DNA of 48,403 nucleotides, from positions 1 to 48,403 of the forward strand of contig JARSSP010000026.1 in assembly GCA_029624675.1 (NCBI GenBank), in the 5' to 3' direction. A model generated the notes under the pieces. The model ran no database searches. It was not told where the DNA came from and saw nothing but the letters and a program-made list of their open reading frames with translations. Below are positions 27,445-35,237 of the stretch, piece by piece. This DNA comes from Candidatus Contendibacter sp. (GTDB lineage: Bacteria; Pseudomonadota; Gammaproteobacteria; Competibacterales; Competibacteraceae). The position numbers and the translations under genes are program-made. The first letter of the stretch is position 1, and every line of letters starts with the position of its first letter.

Positions 27445-30400
27445 TCACTTCCCGCTCTTGGCCGCGTCCGCCAGCGCCGCCAGGAAGCCGGCGACCACCG
27501 AACCACATTCCAAACCGCCAGTATCGGCGGCGTGGCTGATCAGGCAGGCGAAGGCCAGTCGTCGGGTTTCGCCCGGAATGCCGCCGGGCTCCACCCAGCC
27601 CACTAGCCAGGCGTTGTTGATGTCCTCCCGCACGCTGAGATCGGCGGTGCCGGTCTTGGCGTAGAGCGCGGGGCGCAGGGTATCGAAACGCCGATCCTTG
27701 AACGCTTGCTGGGCGGTGCCGTCCACCGGCACCCGCTTCATGCCTTGGCGGATGCGCTGGGTCGAAATGTCCAGCTTCGCGAACGCCGATTTTTCGGCTG
27801 ACCGACCGTTCAGTTCCAGCAGCAGGCGCGGAAGAACCCGCCGCTCGGTGGCGATGGAGGCCGCCACCTGGGCCATTTGCAGCGGAGTGACCTGCATCCG
27901 AAAGCCGCGCGCCGCCAGGCGAACCTGGTTGCGATCCTGGATCGGATCGAGCTGGGAAGGGGTCGCGAGCAGGAGATCGCCGGCGCGCGGCAGGTCGGGC
28001 GGCAGCAGGCCACCGTCCAGTCGCGTTTCCACGCCGAAGCCGAGCGCGTTCGTGGTGGCCGCCAGCGGCCGGACCCGATCCAGTGCCGCCGGGGTCAGGG
28101 CGCGGACGCGGGCTAAGCCAGCCGACCGGGGATCGTCGAGCAGGGTAGCGTCGCTGGCTTCCACCAACCAGGCAAACCAGGTATTCAGGGAATCGCGCAG
28201 CGCCTGGGCCAAGCCGTAGCGCCCGTCCCGATAGGCGCCGGCTTGGTTGGCTAAGGTTTCGTAGTGGCCGCCCACGGCGAAATTATGGACTACCCCGCCT
28301 TGGTTATATTGTTGCGTGGGCGGGTAACGACTGTGCTTGCAGTGCGATTCGTGGGCGGGATAGCAGGCGTCTTGCGTGCCGAAGTCATGGCGGCTGGCCA
28401 GGGGATGACGGGCGATGGCGTTCGGCTCCAGCCCATCGAGCAGGGCCTCCAGTTCGGGGCGTTTCTGGGCGGCGTGTTCCAGGGCGAGCGCCGAGACCAG
28501 CTTGAAAGTGGAGCCGGGGATGTGGAGGCCGCTGCCGTCGTGCTGCCAGGCCCACCAGCGCAGGGGACCGCGCCGGGGCTGGGCGGCGGCGAAGCGGGAC
28601 AGGTCGGACCAGTCGGCGTCCCGCGGTGGTTCCGGCAGGCTGACGGCGGCCAGGATGTCGCCCTGATCGGCGTCCAACACCACCAGGCCGGCGAAGCGTT
28701 GGGTCCGATAGGGATCGCGGGGGCCAAAGCGAGCGCTGGCCGCCGGCAGTTGCGCCAGCAACGCGGTCCGCGCCAGCCCTTGCAGCTTGCCGGCCACGGT
28801 CAGGCGCGCGTCGACGGCGCTGATGTCGCGCGCCCCCAACCGGGCCAGCACGCCGGCCACGGCGGTTTGGTGTTGGGGATGCAGGCCCACCAGAGCGCCC
28901 AGGCCCAGCGTCCAAGCCGCCTCGGTGGGACCGACGGCGTCCCAGAGCGGGGCGCCGTCGCGGTCGCGCAACGTGACGGGGGCACGGCGGTCGCCGCGTT
29001 GTTGGCGGGCGGCGGGGGTCAGGGCCTGCCAGCGCGGTTGACCGTTCTCTAGATGGATGTGAGCGAAGTCGTGGCGGAACAGGACGGGGGTGGCCTCGGC
29101 CGGCAGCGGCTGGAATTGAACCGTCAGGCGCGCGGTGTTCGGCGGGATCTGCACGCGCAGCTCGCGCGCCAGCACCGCCGCGCCCTGGCAGGATGACGCG
29201 CTCAGGCAGCGCGGTTCGTCGCTCAGGATTGTGGCGCCCTCGATGCGAATCTCGCGCCCCACCACCAGCAGTTGCAACCGCTGGCTGGCGCGGCGCGCGA
29301 CCAGCGGCAAGCTGAAACGGACTGGCGTGGTGGCGTCGGCGCTGGCCGGCCAGCGTTCCACCCGCTGCCAGGGTTCCCAGCGCAAGGGTAGTTCGGCGAA
29401 CAGGCCGCCGGCCAGCAGCGGCATGGCGTCGGTCAGCGGTAGGCGAACGCCTTGCCGGTCGGCTTGCCAGGGACCGGCGCCGGCGGGCTGGTTTGGGTCC
29501 TCGGGGCGCAGCCGCACGGCGGCCAGCAGGCGCCGGGCGTTGAAAGCATCGATTTGTTCGTGCAGGTAGTGGCCGGGCGGGGAACGGTACAGCAGGCGGT
29601 GCACGGCCTGGCTGGCATCGTCCCAGGGTAGGGTCAGCCAGGATGCGCCGGCTTCGGGAATCAGCCATTCCGGGTCATCGTGGGCGAAGCGCAACCGCCG
29701 GGACAGGTCGGCGGGTGCGACCGCGATTCGGCCGTCGGCGCCGGATCGGATCAGGCCGGCGGCCGTGGCGGCGGCGAACAGTTCAGCGTCTTCCTGCGCC
29801 GCTGTCGGTCCAGCGGGAACGACGTAGTCGCCCGGCGCCAGCGCGAAGGCGAGCACGGGGCCTTGCGGCGGGTAGAAGCGCAGTCGCCGGGAGGTTGGGT
29901 TCGAAATCGTTTCGGCGGGGGGACCGTGGACCGTGACCTGGATGGCGCCGACTGGGCAACCGCTCTCGGGCAGACGTTGCACCCGCAGGGCTTGCCGCCA
30001 ATGGCCGGGCGTGGTTCCGGCGTCCCAAAGCAGCCAGGCGTCTCGCCGGAAACTCAGGGTGGACGCGGCGCCCTGGCCGAGGTCGGGGGCGGCGTCGGAC
30101 AGCCCGGCGAGCGGACGGCGGCTGTCGTGCAGGGTGAGCCGCAACCGAGCTTCAGGAGCGTCGGTGGCTGCCAAGGGGGTGCCGGGTGGCTCGGTGTCCA
30201 GCACCACGGCGGGCGCATCCACCCCGCCGGGACCGTCGTCCAGCAAGGGGTTTTTCAGGCCGGAGGCCGCTTCGCGGGGCGGGGTGCTGGCGAGATTGGC
30301 GGCGACCACTTCGCGAATCCGGTCCCAGTCCCAGCCGATATAGAGCCGAATCAGGGGGCTGTTGGGGTCGTCACGCCGAGCGCGCTGGTCGCAGAGCGAG

Positions 30401-30648
30401 ACGCGGGCCTGGCCCACGAGGCGATGCGGTCCTTCCACCAGCAGTGTGCCGCCGTTCAACGGGATGCGGTGGAAACCGGCGTCCGCCGGCACACTGAACC
30501 GTTCGCCGGCCAGCGCGGGCGGAAACCGGGCCGGTTCGGCGGCACTGGCCGAGGGTTCCCGATAGATCGCGGCCAGTTGGCGGCCCAGCAACAAGACGCC
30601 GGCGGCGGCGATCAGGCCGAACAGGAGGGAGCGGGAAAGCGGGCGCAT
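27445..30648 (-). CDS. Large penicillin-binding transpeptidase (class B-like) with long unknown N-terminal region
   Basis: 1067 residues. N-terminal membrane anchor (about 7-26) and periplasmic remainder. The transpeptidase domain lies about 650-1060, with active-site Ser near 712 in STFK, SLN near 817 and KTG near 997 (AKTGTADL). These are the three penicillin-binding motifs, so it should cross-link peptidoglycan. Residues about 40-620 are Pro/Arg-rich, beta-leaning and unlike normal PBP2 or PBP3 dimerisation domains. It faces the SEDS-FHA gene across the sigma factor gene. Convergent with the sigma factor with 36 bp between stops. Confidence 0.9.
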   Translation of the reverse strand: MRPLSRSLLFGLIAAAGVLLLGRQLAAIYREPSASAAEPARFPPALAGERFSVPADAGFHRIPLNGGTLLVEGPHRLVGQARVSLCDQRARRDDPNSPLIRLYIGWDWDRIREVVAANLASTPPREAASGLKNPLLDDGPGGVDAPAVVLDTEPPGTPLAATDAPEARLRLTLHDSRRPLAGLSDAAPDLGQGAASTLSFRRDAWLLWDAGTTPGHWRQALRVQRLPESGCPVGAIQVTVHGPPAETISNPTSRRLRFYPPQGPVLAFALAPGDYVVPAGPTAAQEDAELFAAATAAGLIRSGADGRIAVAPADLSRRLRFAHDDPEWLIPEAGASWLTLPWDDASQAVHRLLYRSPPGHYLHEQIDAFNARRLLAAVRLRPEDPNQPAGAGPWQADRQGVRLPLTDAMPLLAGGLFAELPLRWEPWQRVERWPASADATTPVRFSLPLVARRASQRLQLLVVGREIRIEGATILSDEPRCLSASSCQGAAVLARELRVQIPPNTARLTVQFQPLPAEATPVLFRHDFAHIHLENGQPRWQALTPAARQQRGDRRAPVTLRDRDGAPLWDAVGPTEAAWTLGLGALVGLHPQHQTAVAGVLARLGARDISAVDARLTVAGKLQGLARTALLAQLPAASARFGPRDPYRTQRFAGLVVLDADQGDILAAVSLPEPPRDADWSDLSRFAAAQPRRGPLRWWAWQHDGSGLHIPGSTFKLVSALALEHAAQKRPELEALLDGLEPNAIARHPLASRHDFGTQDACYPAHESHCKHSRYPPTQQYNQGGVVHNFAVGGHYETLANQAGAYRDGRYGLAQALRDSLNTWFAWLVEASDATLLDDPRSAGLARVRALTPAALDRVRPLAATTNALGFGVETRLDGGLLPPDLPRAGDLLLATPSQLDPIQDRNQVRLAARGFRMQVTPLQMAQVAASIATERRVLPRLLLELNGRSAEKSAFAKLDISTQRIRQGMKRVPVDGTAQQAFKDRRFDTLRPALYAKTGTADLSVREDINNAWLVGWVEPGGIPGETRRLAFACLISHAADTGGLECGSVVAGFLAALADAAKSGK

Positions 30649-30666
30649 CGGGAGGTTCCTGGTGGT

Positions 30667-31091
30667 TCAGGCACTCTTGAACAGGAGATTGGTAAACGGG
30701 TGTTGGTTCCGCCAGCGATAGATGTCGAAATCGCGCCGGTCGGTGGAGAGAATTCGCCCGTGGCCCAAAGTCTCGGCCAGCACGACGAGAGAGGCATCGG
30801 CGAAATCCATCGGTAGATTGGCGTATTGGCGCATCAGATCTTCTATTCGAGGAAAGTGAGCTTCACCCACATCGAACAGTTGGAAACGCCTCGCTGGTGA
30901 CCGCGCATAAAGGCCAGCGCCTTTTCGTTGCCGACCCGTTTTTGCAGCAGATGGCAAACCTCGGTGATGACCGGCAGGGTGGTCAGTAGTGGCTCGTCCA
31001 ACTCTCCCAAACGCCGATACGCCAATTGATGGAAAGCGTCTTTCCGATCAAACAGCGCCACCCAAAACCCGGTGTCCGCGATGATCACCAT
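30667..31091 (-). pseudogene. PIN-domain toxin broken by a frameshift
   Basis: The 5' part (31091 down to about 30887) encodes a PIN start (MVIIADTGFWVALFD) and the middle helices to ALAFMRGHQRG; in the original frame it then stops at 30843. The rest of the fold (FQLFDVGEAHFP, then MDFADASLVVLAE and ILSTDRRDFDIYR) is in another frame running to 30667. One extra base near 30884-30890 would restore a PIN protein of about 141 residues, the usual size. PIN proteins are Mg2+-dependent RNases; here the toxin is probably dead while the antitoxin gene upstream remains intact. Overlaps that gene by 7 bp. Confidence 0.75.
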
Positions 31092-31339
31092 TCGCTACCC
31101 CAAAGGTGGTTTTTATAATCCACGGATAGGTGGCCATCGCCTTCCATGCAACCGATCAAACCCTCTTGTTCAAGAATCCGGCGAATGCGTGTGCCGTGAG
31201 TTTCCGTTTGTGGCAGAGTCACATCGCTCAACGCATCAATCGCTTCGGCCACCACCTCCGCCAGCGGCTTTTGCAGCTTTTCTTGCAAGCGCAACAGGCG
31301 CTCGGTGTGAATTTCGTCCAGATCGGCTTCGATGTGCAT
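31085..31339 (-). CDS. Probable antitoxin of the PIN system
   Basis: 84 residues. An N-terminal helical region (ERLLRLQEKLQKPLAEVVAEAIDAL) resembles ribbon-helix-helix antitoxins, and the charged tail (DYKNHLWGSEW) would wrap the toxin. It overlaps the broken PIN gene by 7 bp, the usual antitoxin-first order. Type II antitoxins also repress their own operon. Since its toxin is frameshifted, it may now act only as an immunity relic. It lies just downstream of the 3' cassette of the caspase-FGE gene and is read in the same direction. Confidence 0.7.
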   Translation of the reverse strand: MHIEADLDEIHTERLLRLQEKLQKPLAEVVAEAIDALSDVTLPQTETHGTRIRRILEQEGLIGCMEGDGHLSVDYKNHLWGSEW

Positions 31340-31365
31340 GGTGGATTCCCGGTTGAATCTGCGAT

Positions 31366-31436
31366 CCTGTGGATAACTTTGGCAAAAAAATCGCCCGCGC
31401 TGCGCGCGGGGATAAAGGGTAAAATAATAAAGATCA
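31366..31436 (-). terminator. 3' cassette B: pyrimidine tract, GC hairpin with T-run, TTATCCACA
   Basis: Same layout as cassette A: after the stop, a T/A/C-rich tract, hairpin CCCGCGC-GCA-GCGCGGG (31410-31394), CGATTTTTTT, then TTATCCACA (31376-31368). The hairpin is identical to that of A, although the sequence beyond the TTATCCACAGG is unrelated in the three loci, so the homologous block ends there. Confidence 0.8.
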
Positions 31437-31441
31437 AATGG

Positions 31442-31528
31442 TTATAAGGATCTGGCGAGGCGAAAACCCAGGTCGTCGCTGCGGGTGGCCGGGTTGACCC
31501 AGCCGCGGACCGACGCGGAGTCGGCCCA
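31442..31528 (-). other. Candidate variable region B (C-terminus of caspase-FGE)
   Basis: 87 bp from the Trp codon of GGSW to the stop. It aligns with A and C at both ends but lacks five codons in the middle. Variable codons include GCC, GAC, TCC, GTC, GGC, GTC, AAC, GCC, ACC, AGC, GAC and GAC, again largely NNC. From the GF codons onward it is nearly the same as C (CGCCTCGCCAGATCC, then TTATAACC). Confidence 0.48.
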
Positions 31529-32944
31529 AGAACCGCCCCGCACCGTCCGGGGATCGAATGTATCTTCGGTACCGCAAGGTTCCACCGGGCCATCGTATTC
31601 GTACAGGATTACTGCCGCATCGTGGCGCACCGAGCAGGTCCATTCCCGGACGTTGCCGCTCATGTCGTACAAGTCAAACTTGTTAGCCGTTTTCCGGCCC
31701 ACCGGGTGAGTCTCGCCGTTGCTGTTCTTGCTATACCACGCCACCCGGTCCACATCATCGCTACCACAGTACCGCTTTCCCACCACGCCACCCAGGCAGG
31801 CATATTTCCATTCCTCTTCACTCGGCAATCGGTAGTTTTTATCCATCCTTTTGTTGAGTTTCTTCAGATACGTTTGAATGTCGTACCACGAAACGTTTTC
31901 CACGGGGTAGTCGTCACCCTTCTTGAAATGTGAAGGATTACTACCCATCACCGCTCGCCATTGCCCTTGCGTCACTTCGTATACCCCGATCTCGAAATCC
32001 TCCACGCAAACCTCGTCCTGATGTTCGTCATGCCGCTCTAGATCCGTTTCCCGGCTGATCATCCGGAAGCACCCGCCCCCGATCCGCACCATCTTCGGTT
32101 CATAAGGCTGGCGGGAATTGACGCGGATGTCCTTGGCGAAATAAAAAGGCTCGGGCATCGAGCTGGAAACCCACGGCACCTGCACCGTTCTAAGCACGGT
32201 GCCGACATAGGGTTGAGAGTCGCCCATCACCGGGCGGATAACGGATCGAAAGAGTTCGTTAATCTCTTGGCCGGGGCGGCTCCGCAGCGCCTCCAGCAGC
32301 CGGGCGGTGTATAACCCGTTGCGCCCTCCGTCGGCCGATTTTGTCCCCGGCGCGGTGGCGTAGGCAATCAGCGTCCCCGCCGGCCCCGTCATCGGCGCCA
32401 AACCTCCATCCCCGGTCAGCGCCTTGCTTTTCGGCTCGTTGCGGCAGGCGTCCAAAATGATCAGGTTGATCCCGCCCTTTCGCTCCGTCATCTTGTCCAG
32501 CACCCAGTCCGCCGAGATCGCCCGGTGTCTCACGTCTGCTCTCGACACCGTGTCTCCCGATACCGGCAGATCGACAGGAATCAGGTAATTTTGCCCATCG
32601 ACCTGCGCGCCGTGCCCGGAGAAGTAAAACAGTCCCACCCCGCCTCGCTGATTCAGGGCGGCGACAAATTCGTTGACGCGCCGCTCGAACGCCTCCTTGC
32701 CCATGTCGGTATCCTGGATCACCACGTCGAAACCCAGCCTCCCCAATTCCGCCGCGATGTCTCGGGCATCGTTGGCCGGGCCGGTCAATTTCAGGAGCGA
32801 CTTATAGTCCCCGTTCCCGATCACCAACGCCGTGCGCGGCTCACCCCACGCGGGCTCGATCCCACCCGCCACCACCAGCCATACCCATAGCCCCAACATC
32901 CACCACCACCGGGGGGCCGCGATGATTTCACACCATTCACGCAT
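31442..32944 (-). CDS. Exported caspase-like protease fused to a variable-ended FGE/C-type-lectin-fold domain (copy B)
   Basis: 500 residues from ATG 32944, which has GGAAGG eight bases upstream; a GTG at 32953 is less likely. Signal peptide about 14-34; caspase domain about 35-280 with His111 (YFSGHGAQ) and Cys167 (LDACRNE). An FGE-type domain (about 285-500) follows with little linker: GGCFRM, PSEEEWKYA, GNVREWTC, RGGSW and GFRLARSL at the end. The protease part is closest to the caspase-FHA protein at 6238-7725, whereas the end matches copies A and C, so the protein is a mosaic. Variable segment is five codons shorter than in A and C. Confidence 0.92.
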   Translation of the reverse strand: MREWCEIIAAPRWWWMLGLWVWLVVAGGIEPAWGEPRTALVIGNGDYKSLLKLTGPANDARDIAAELGRLGFDVVIQDTDMGKEAFERRVNEFVAALNQRGGVGLFYFSGHGAQVDGQNYLIPVDLPVSGDTVSRADVRHRAISADWVLDKMTERKGGINLIILDACRNEPKSKALTGDGGLAPMTGPAGTLIAYATAPGTKSADGGRNGLYTARLLEALRSRPGQEINELFRSVIRPVMGDSQPYVGTVLRTVQVPWVSSSMPEPFYFAKDIRVNSRQPYEPKMVRIGGGCFRMISRETDLERHDEHQDEVCVEDFEIGVYEVTQGQWRAVMGSNPSHFKKGDDYPVENVSWYDIQTYLKKLNKRMDKNYRLPSEEEWKYACLGGVVGKRYCGSDDVDRVAWYSKNSNGETHPVGRKTANKFDLYDMSGNVREWTCSVRHDAAVILYEYDGPVEPCGTEDTFDPRTVRGGSWADSASVRGWVNPATRSDDLGFRLARSL

Positions 32945-33050
32945 GACACGCACCTTCCAGAATATTCCCGCAATCGTTCACAAGACGGTCCGATAGCCTA
33001 CTTGCCAGAGTACGGACTGAAAATATTGTTGTAACGGCAATCCGCTCCGT

Positions 33051-33482
33051 TCACGCCAGAACGACCAGGTGTCGGGACTGCGCGCCGCGCACCGCCGCCA
33101 AGGGCACACCCCGATCCAGAGTGACCAGCCGCCCGCCTCGTTCGACCGCCAGCGCCAGCAGGTAGGCGTCCGTCACTTGCCGGGAACTCAGGATCCGCTC
33201 CCACGCCAGCCGATTCGGCTCCAGCAGGCTGATGGCGTCCGGCCAAAACTCGTGCGCGGGGTGGCGCGCGGCTTCCGCTAGCCGTTCGGCGATCTGCGCG
33301 GCAGGCATGGTATTGGGGTAGGCCGGGTTCGAGAAAATCCGCACGCAGCCGTTCTGCGTCAGCGGACACGAGGCCCAGCCGTCCCCAAGGTGAGCGACCA
33401 GCCAGTCCGTGGCCAAGCGGTGATGGACGTGGCCCGCGTCGAGCAGCGCGATCAGGACATTGACGTCCAACAGCCCGCGCAT
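33051..33482 (-). CDS. vapC: PIN-domain toxin of a type II toxin-antitoxin pair
   Basis: 143 residues from ATG 33482. Starts MRGLLDVNVLIALLDAGHVHH; acidic residues typical of the PIN active site are in place (Asp of LDVN, a middle Glu/Asp region, Asp of QVTDAYLLALA and the late TLDRG). PIN toxins cut tRNA or rRNA. The ATG overlaps the antitoxin TGA in a TGATG arrangement, so translation is coupled. A longer reading up to 33806 covers the antitoxin in another frame and is not real. Intact, in contrast to the broken PIN gene at 30667. Confidence 0.9.
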   Translation of the reverse strand: MRGLLDVNVLIALLDAGHVHHRLATDWLVAHLGDGWASCPLTQNGCVRIFSNPAYPNTMPAAQIAERLAEAARHPAHEFWPDAISLLEPNRLAWERILSSRQVTDAYLLALAVERGGRLVTLDRGVPLAAVRGAQSRHLVVLA

Positions 33483-33736
33483 CAGAGCCCCTCGGTTTCG
33501 CGCAGCACGTCGACCTGGTCGTTGGTGACCAGCCGACCGGCCGGGAACGGGCGAAATCCGGTCACTGGAGCGGACTCGGCCTCCGGCTGGCCCGAAGATG
33601 CCGCTGGCAGACCCTGGCCGGTTAACCCCTGGCGCAGCAAGCGAGAGACCACTTGGCCGGTCGATAGCCGCTGCCGCCGCGCTAGTTCCTTGGCGGCCGC
33701 AAGAACGTCCTCGTCGATATCCAGCGTGGTTCGCAT
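33482..33736 (-). CDS. Ribbon-helix-helix antitoxin
   Basis: 84 residues. The N-terminus (MRTTLDIDEDVLAAAKELAR, then STGQVVSRLLRQGL) is a standard ribbon-helix-helix DNA-binding antitoxin; the C-terminal half (FRPFPAGRLVTNDQVDVLRE) would bind and block the PIN toxin encoded immediately downstream. Expected to bind its own promoter just upstream, near 33740-33790, where the short repeat TGATGTTTTGATGAT is visible. Confidence 0.9.
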   Translation of the reverse strand: MRTTLDIDEDVLAAAKELARRQRLSTGQVVSRLLRQGLTGQGLPAASSGQPEAESAPVTGFRPFPAGRLVTNDQVDVLRETEGL

Positions 33737-33878
33737 GGCAACCTGACCCTTTGCAAGATGACTTGATGTTTTGATGATAACACATCAAGCATTTCCATCG
33801 CATCAATCGATCTTTTCATCATCCCGCGCGGGTCCAAATCCCCCCTCACCCCTCTTTGGCAAAGGGGCGAATCGTCGG

Positions 33879-33908
33879 CCAAAAAATATTTTTCGCCGCG
33901 GCCTGACA
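33879..33908 (+). promoter_or_regulatory. AT-rich element shared with 15891-15920
   Basis: CCAAAAAATATTTTTCG followed by CCTGACA, matching 15891-15920 with one-base shifts. It lies 84 bp before the first gene of the DUF4384 run. The second arm of the inverted repeat seen at 15865 is not found here, so CCTGACA plus the A/T block is the conserved part. Confidence 0.4.
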
Positions 33909-33991
33909 TTCCCCCTCCCGGTCCGTCATGAACCCTTGAAGCCGGGGTTAATCGCCCTGTCTCATCCTCCAACCTTATGGGAACCATCGTC

Positions 33992-34627
33992 ATGCGCAAC
34001 ATTCTAGATCGCACCCAGCGGACTCTGACCACGCTGCTCCTGGCCAGCGGCATCGCCCTTGCGGTTTCCTCGGCCAACGCCCAGGAACTCACCACCAAGG
34101 ACCTGACCCCGGTGCAGCGCCCGGTCGCCGAGCTGGCACCGCCACCGCCGCCGCCCAGCAGCCGACCCGATCATCGGCCCAGCGGCCTGCAAATCACCGC
34201 CTGGGTCGATCACCAGGACAATACCTATGCTTTCGGCGAAAACGTGGTGCTCAACGTCAAGACCAACCGGGATGCTTACCTCACCATCGTCGACGTCGGC
34301 ACCTCCGGCCGGGTCCATATCATCTTTCCCAACCGCTTCCAGACCGACAACCGCATCCAGGCCGGCGAAACGATCCAGGTGCCCGACCCCCGGGCCAATT
34401 TCGACTTCCAGGTTAACGGTCCGGCCGGTACCGAATTGATCAAGGTGATCGCCAGCCTGGACCCGGCCCCCCTGTTCCGGGCCGGCGACACCGAGCCAGC
34501 GGGTCCCTTCAAGGCCCTGAAAGCCCCGGCGCCCGCCGTGGCCAAGGATTTAGCGGTGGTCCTGCGCGAGCCGCGCCACCGCGAATGGGACACCTACAAC
34601 AAGATCATCCGGATCGTGCCCCGCTAA
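33992..34627 (+). CDS. Exported DUF4384 protein
   Basis: 211 residues from ATG 33992, which has GGGA nine bases upstream; ATG 33977 has none. Signal peptide about 1-30 (SSANA), a Pro-rich spacer (PPPPPP), then one DUF4384 domain (about 60-165) with DAYLTIVDVGTSGRVHIIFP and PDPRANFDF. DUF4384 is a beta-sandwich often paired with caspases; function is unknown. It ends with KDLAVVLRE, a phrase repeated in the proteins at 36301 and 37765. The N-terminal half of the protein at 37765 is a close paralogue. First gene of a rightward run to 38928. Confidence 0.88.
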   Translation: MRNILDRTQRTLTTLLLASGIALAVSSANAQELTTKDLTPVQRPVAELAPPPPPPSSRPDHRPSGLQITAWVDHQDNTYAFGENVVLNVKTNRDAYLTIVDVGTSGRVHIIFPNRFQTDNRIQAGETIQVPDPRANFDFQVNGPAGTELIKVIASLDPAPLFRAGDTEPAGPFKALKAPAPAVAKDLAVVLREPRHREWDTYNKIIRIVPR

Positions 34628-34658
34628 GGCCCGATCCCGTCACTTGGAGCGACTCGAC

Positions 34659-35225
34659 ATGGCCCGATGCTCGTCACTTTCGATACCGGCCAGCCTGGCG
34701 GCGCTGCTGTTGCTAGCCGGTTGCGCCGTGCCCGGTCCCGGCCCGGCTCCGTATTCCGGCCCAGAATCGGTCGGGATACCGACCGATTTGCAGAACCGCA
34801 CGGCCGATTTCTCCGCCCAACTCTGGTCGGATCGACCGCCACCCCGGATCGGTGACTTTCTGAACCTGAAGCTGCGCGTCTCCGCCGACGCTTATCTCAG
34901 CCTGTACGCCATCCACAGCTCGGGCCGGACCAGCCAGTTGCTGGACAACGAGGCGGCGCGCGGCGGGCGCACCCTGACCTTTCCCGGTCCGCGCAGCCCG
35001 GTGGATTATCGGGTGAGCCCGCCTCCCGGCACCGAGACCTATCTGCTGGTGGCCACCGAGCAACCGCTGCGCTGGCTGGCGCCGGCCGACATTCGCCAGC
35101 GCGGGGCGCTGGCCGAGTTGAACCTGACCGGCGGCGAGCTGCAACAACGGTTGCGCGCGGTGCTGGAACGGCAGAATCCCTACAGTTGGAACGGCGCGGT
35201 GTTGAACCTGCCCGTGGATTATTGA
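34659..35225 (+). CDS. DUF4384-like lipoprotein
   Basis: 188 residues from ATG 34659, preceded by TTGGAGC. Signal and lipobox LAGC, so it is lipid-anchored. The mature part is one DUF4384-like domain (GDFLNLKLRVSADAYLSLYA, then DYRVSPPPGTETYLLVA), followed by a helical end with LQQRLRAVLERQNPYSW. Placed 31 bp after the previous gene and 12 bp before the next, so it is a member of the same operon and probably of the same periplasmic complex. Confidence 0.82.
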   Translation: MARCSSLSIPASLAALLLLAGCAVPGPGPAPYSGPESVGIPTDLQNRTADFSAQLWSDRPPPRIGDFLNLKLRVSADAYLSLYAIHSSGRTSQLLDNEAARGGRTLTFPGPRSPVDYRVSPPPGTETYLLVATEQPLRWLAPADIRQRGALAELNLTGGELQQRLRAVLERQNPYSWNGAVLNLPVDY

Positions 35226-35237
35226 GGAGCTTCCCCG

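Noticed and set aside
28264..29052. Rightward frames inside the large PBP gene
   Set aside because: They are high-GC antisense frames; the leftward frame has membrane anchor, STFK, SLN and KTG motifs.
33483..33806. Long N-terminal extension of the PIN toxin
   Set aside because: It covers the antitoxin gene in another frame; the TGATG junction at 33480-33484 gives the natural toxin start.
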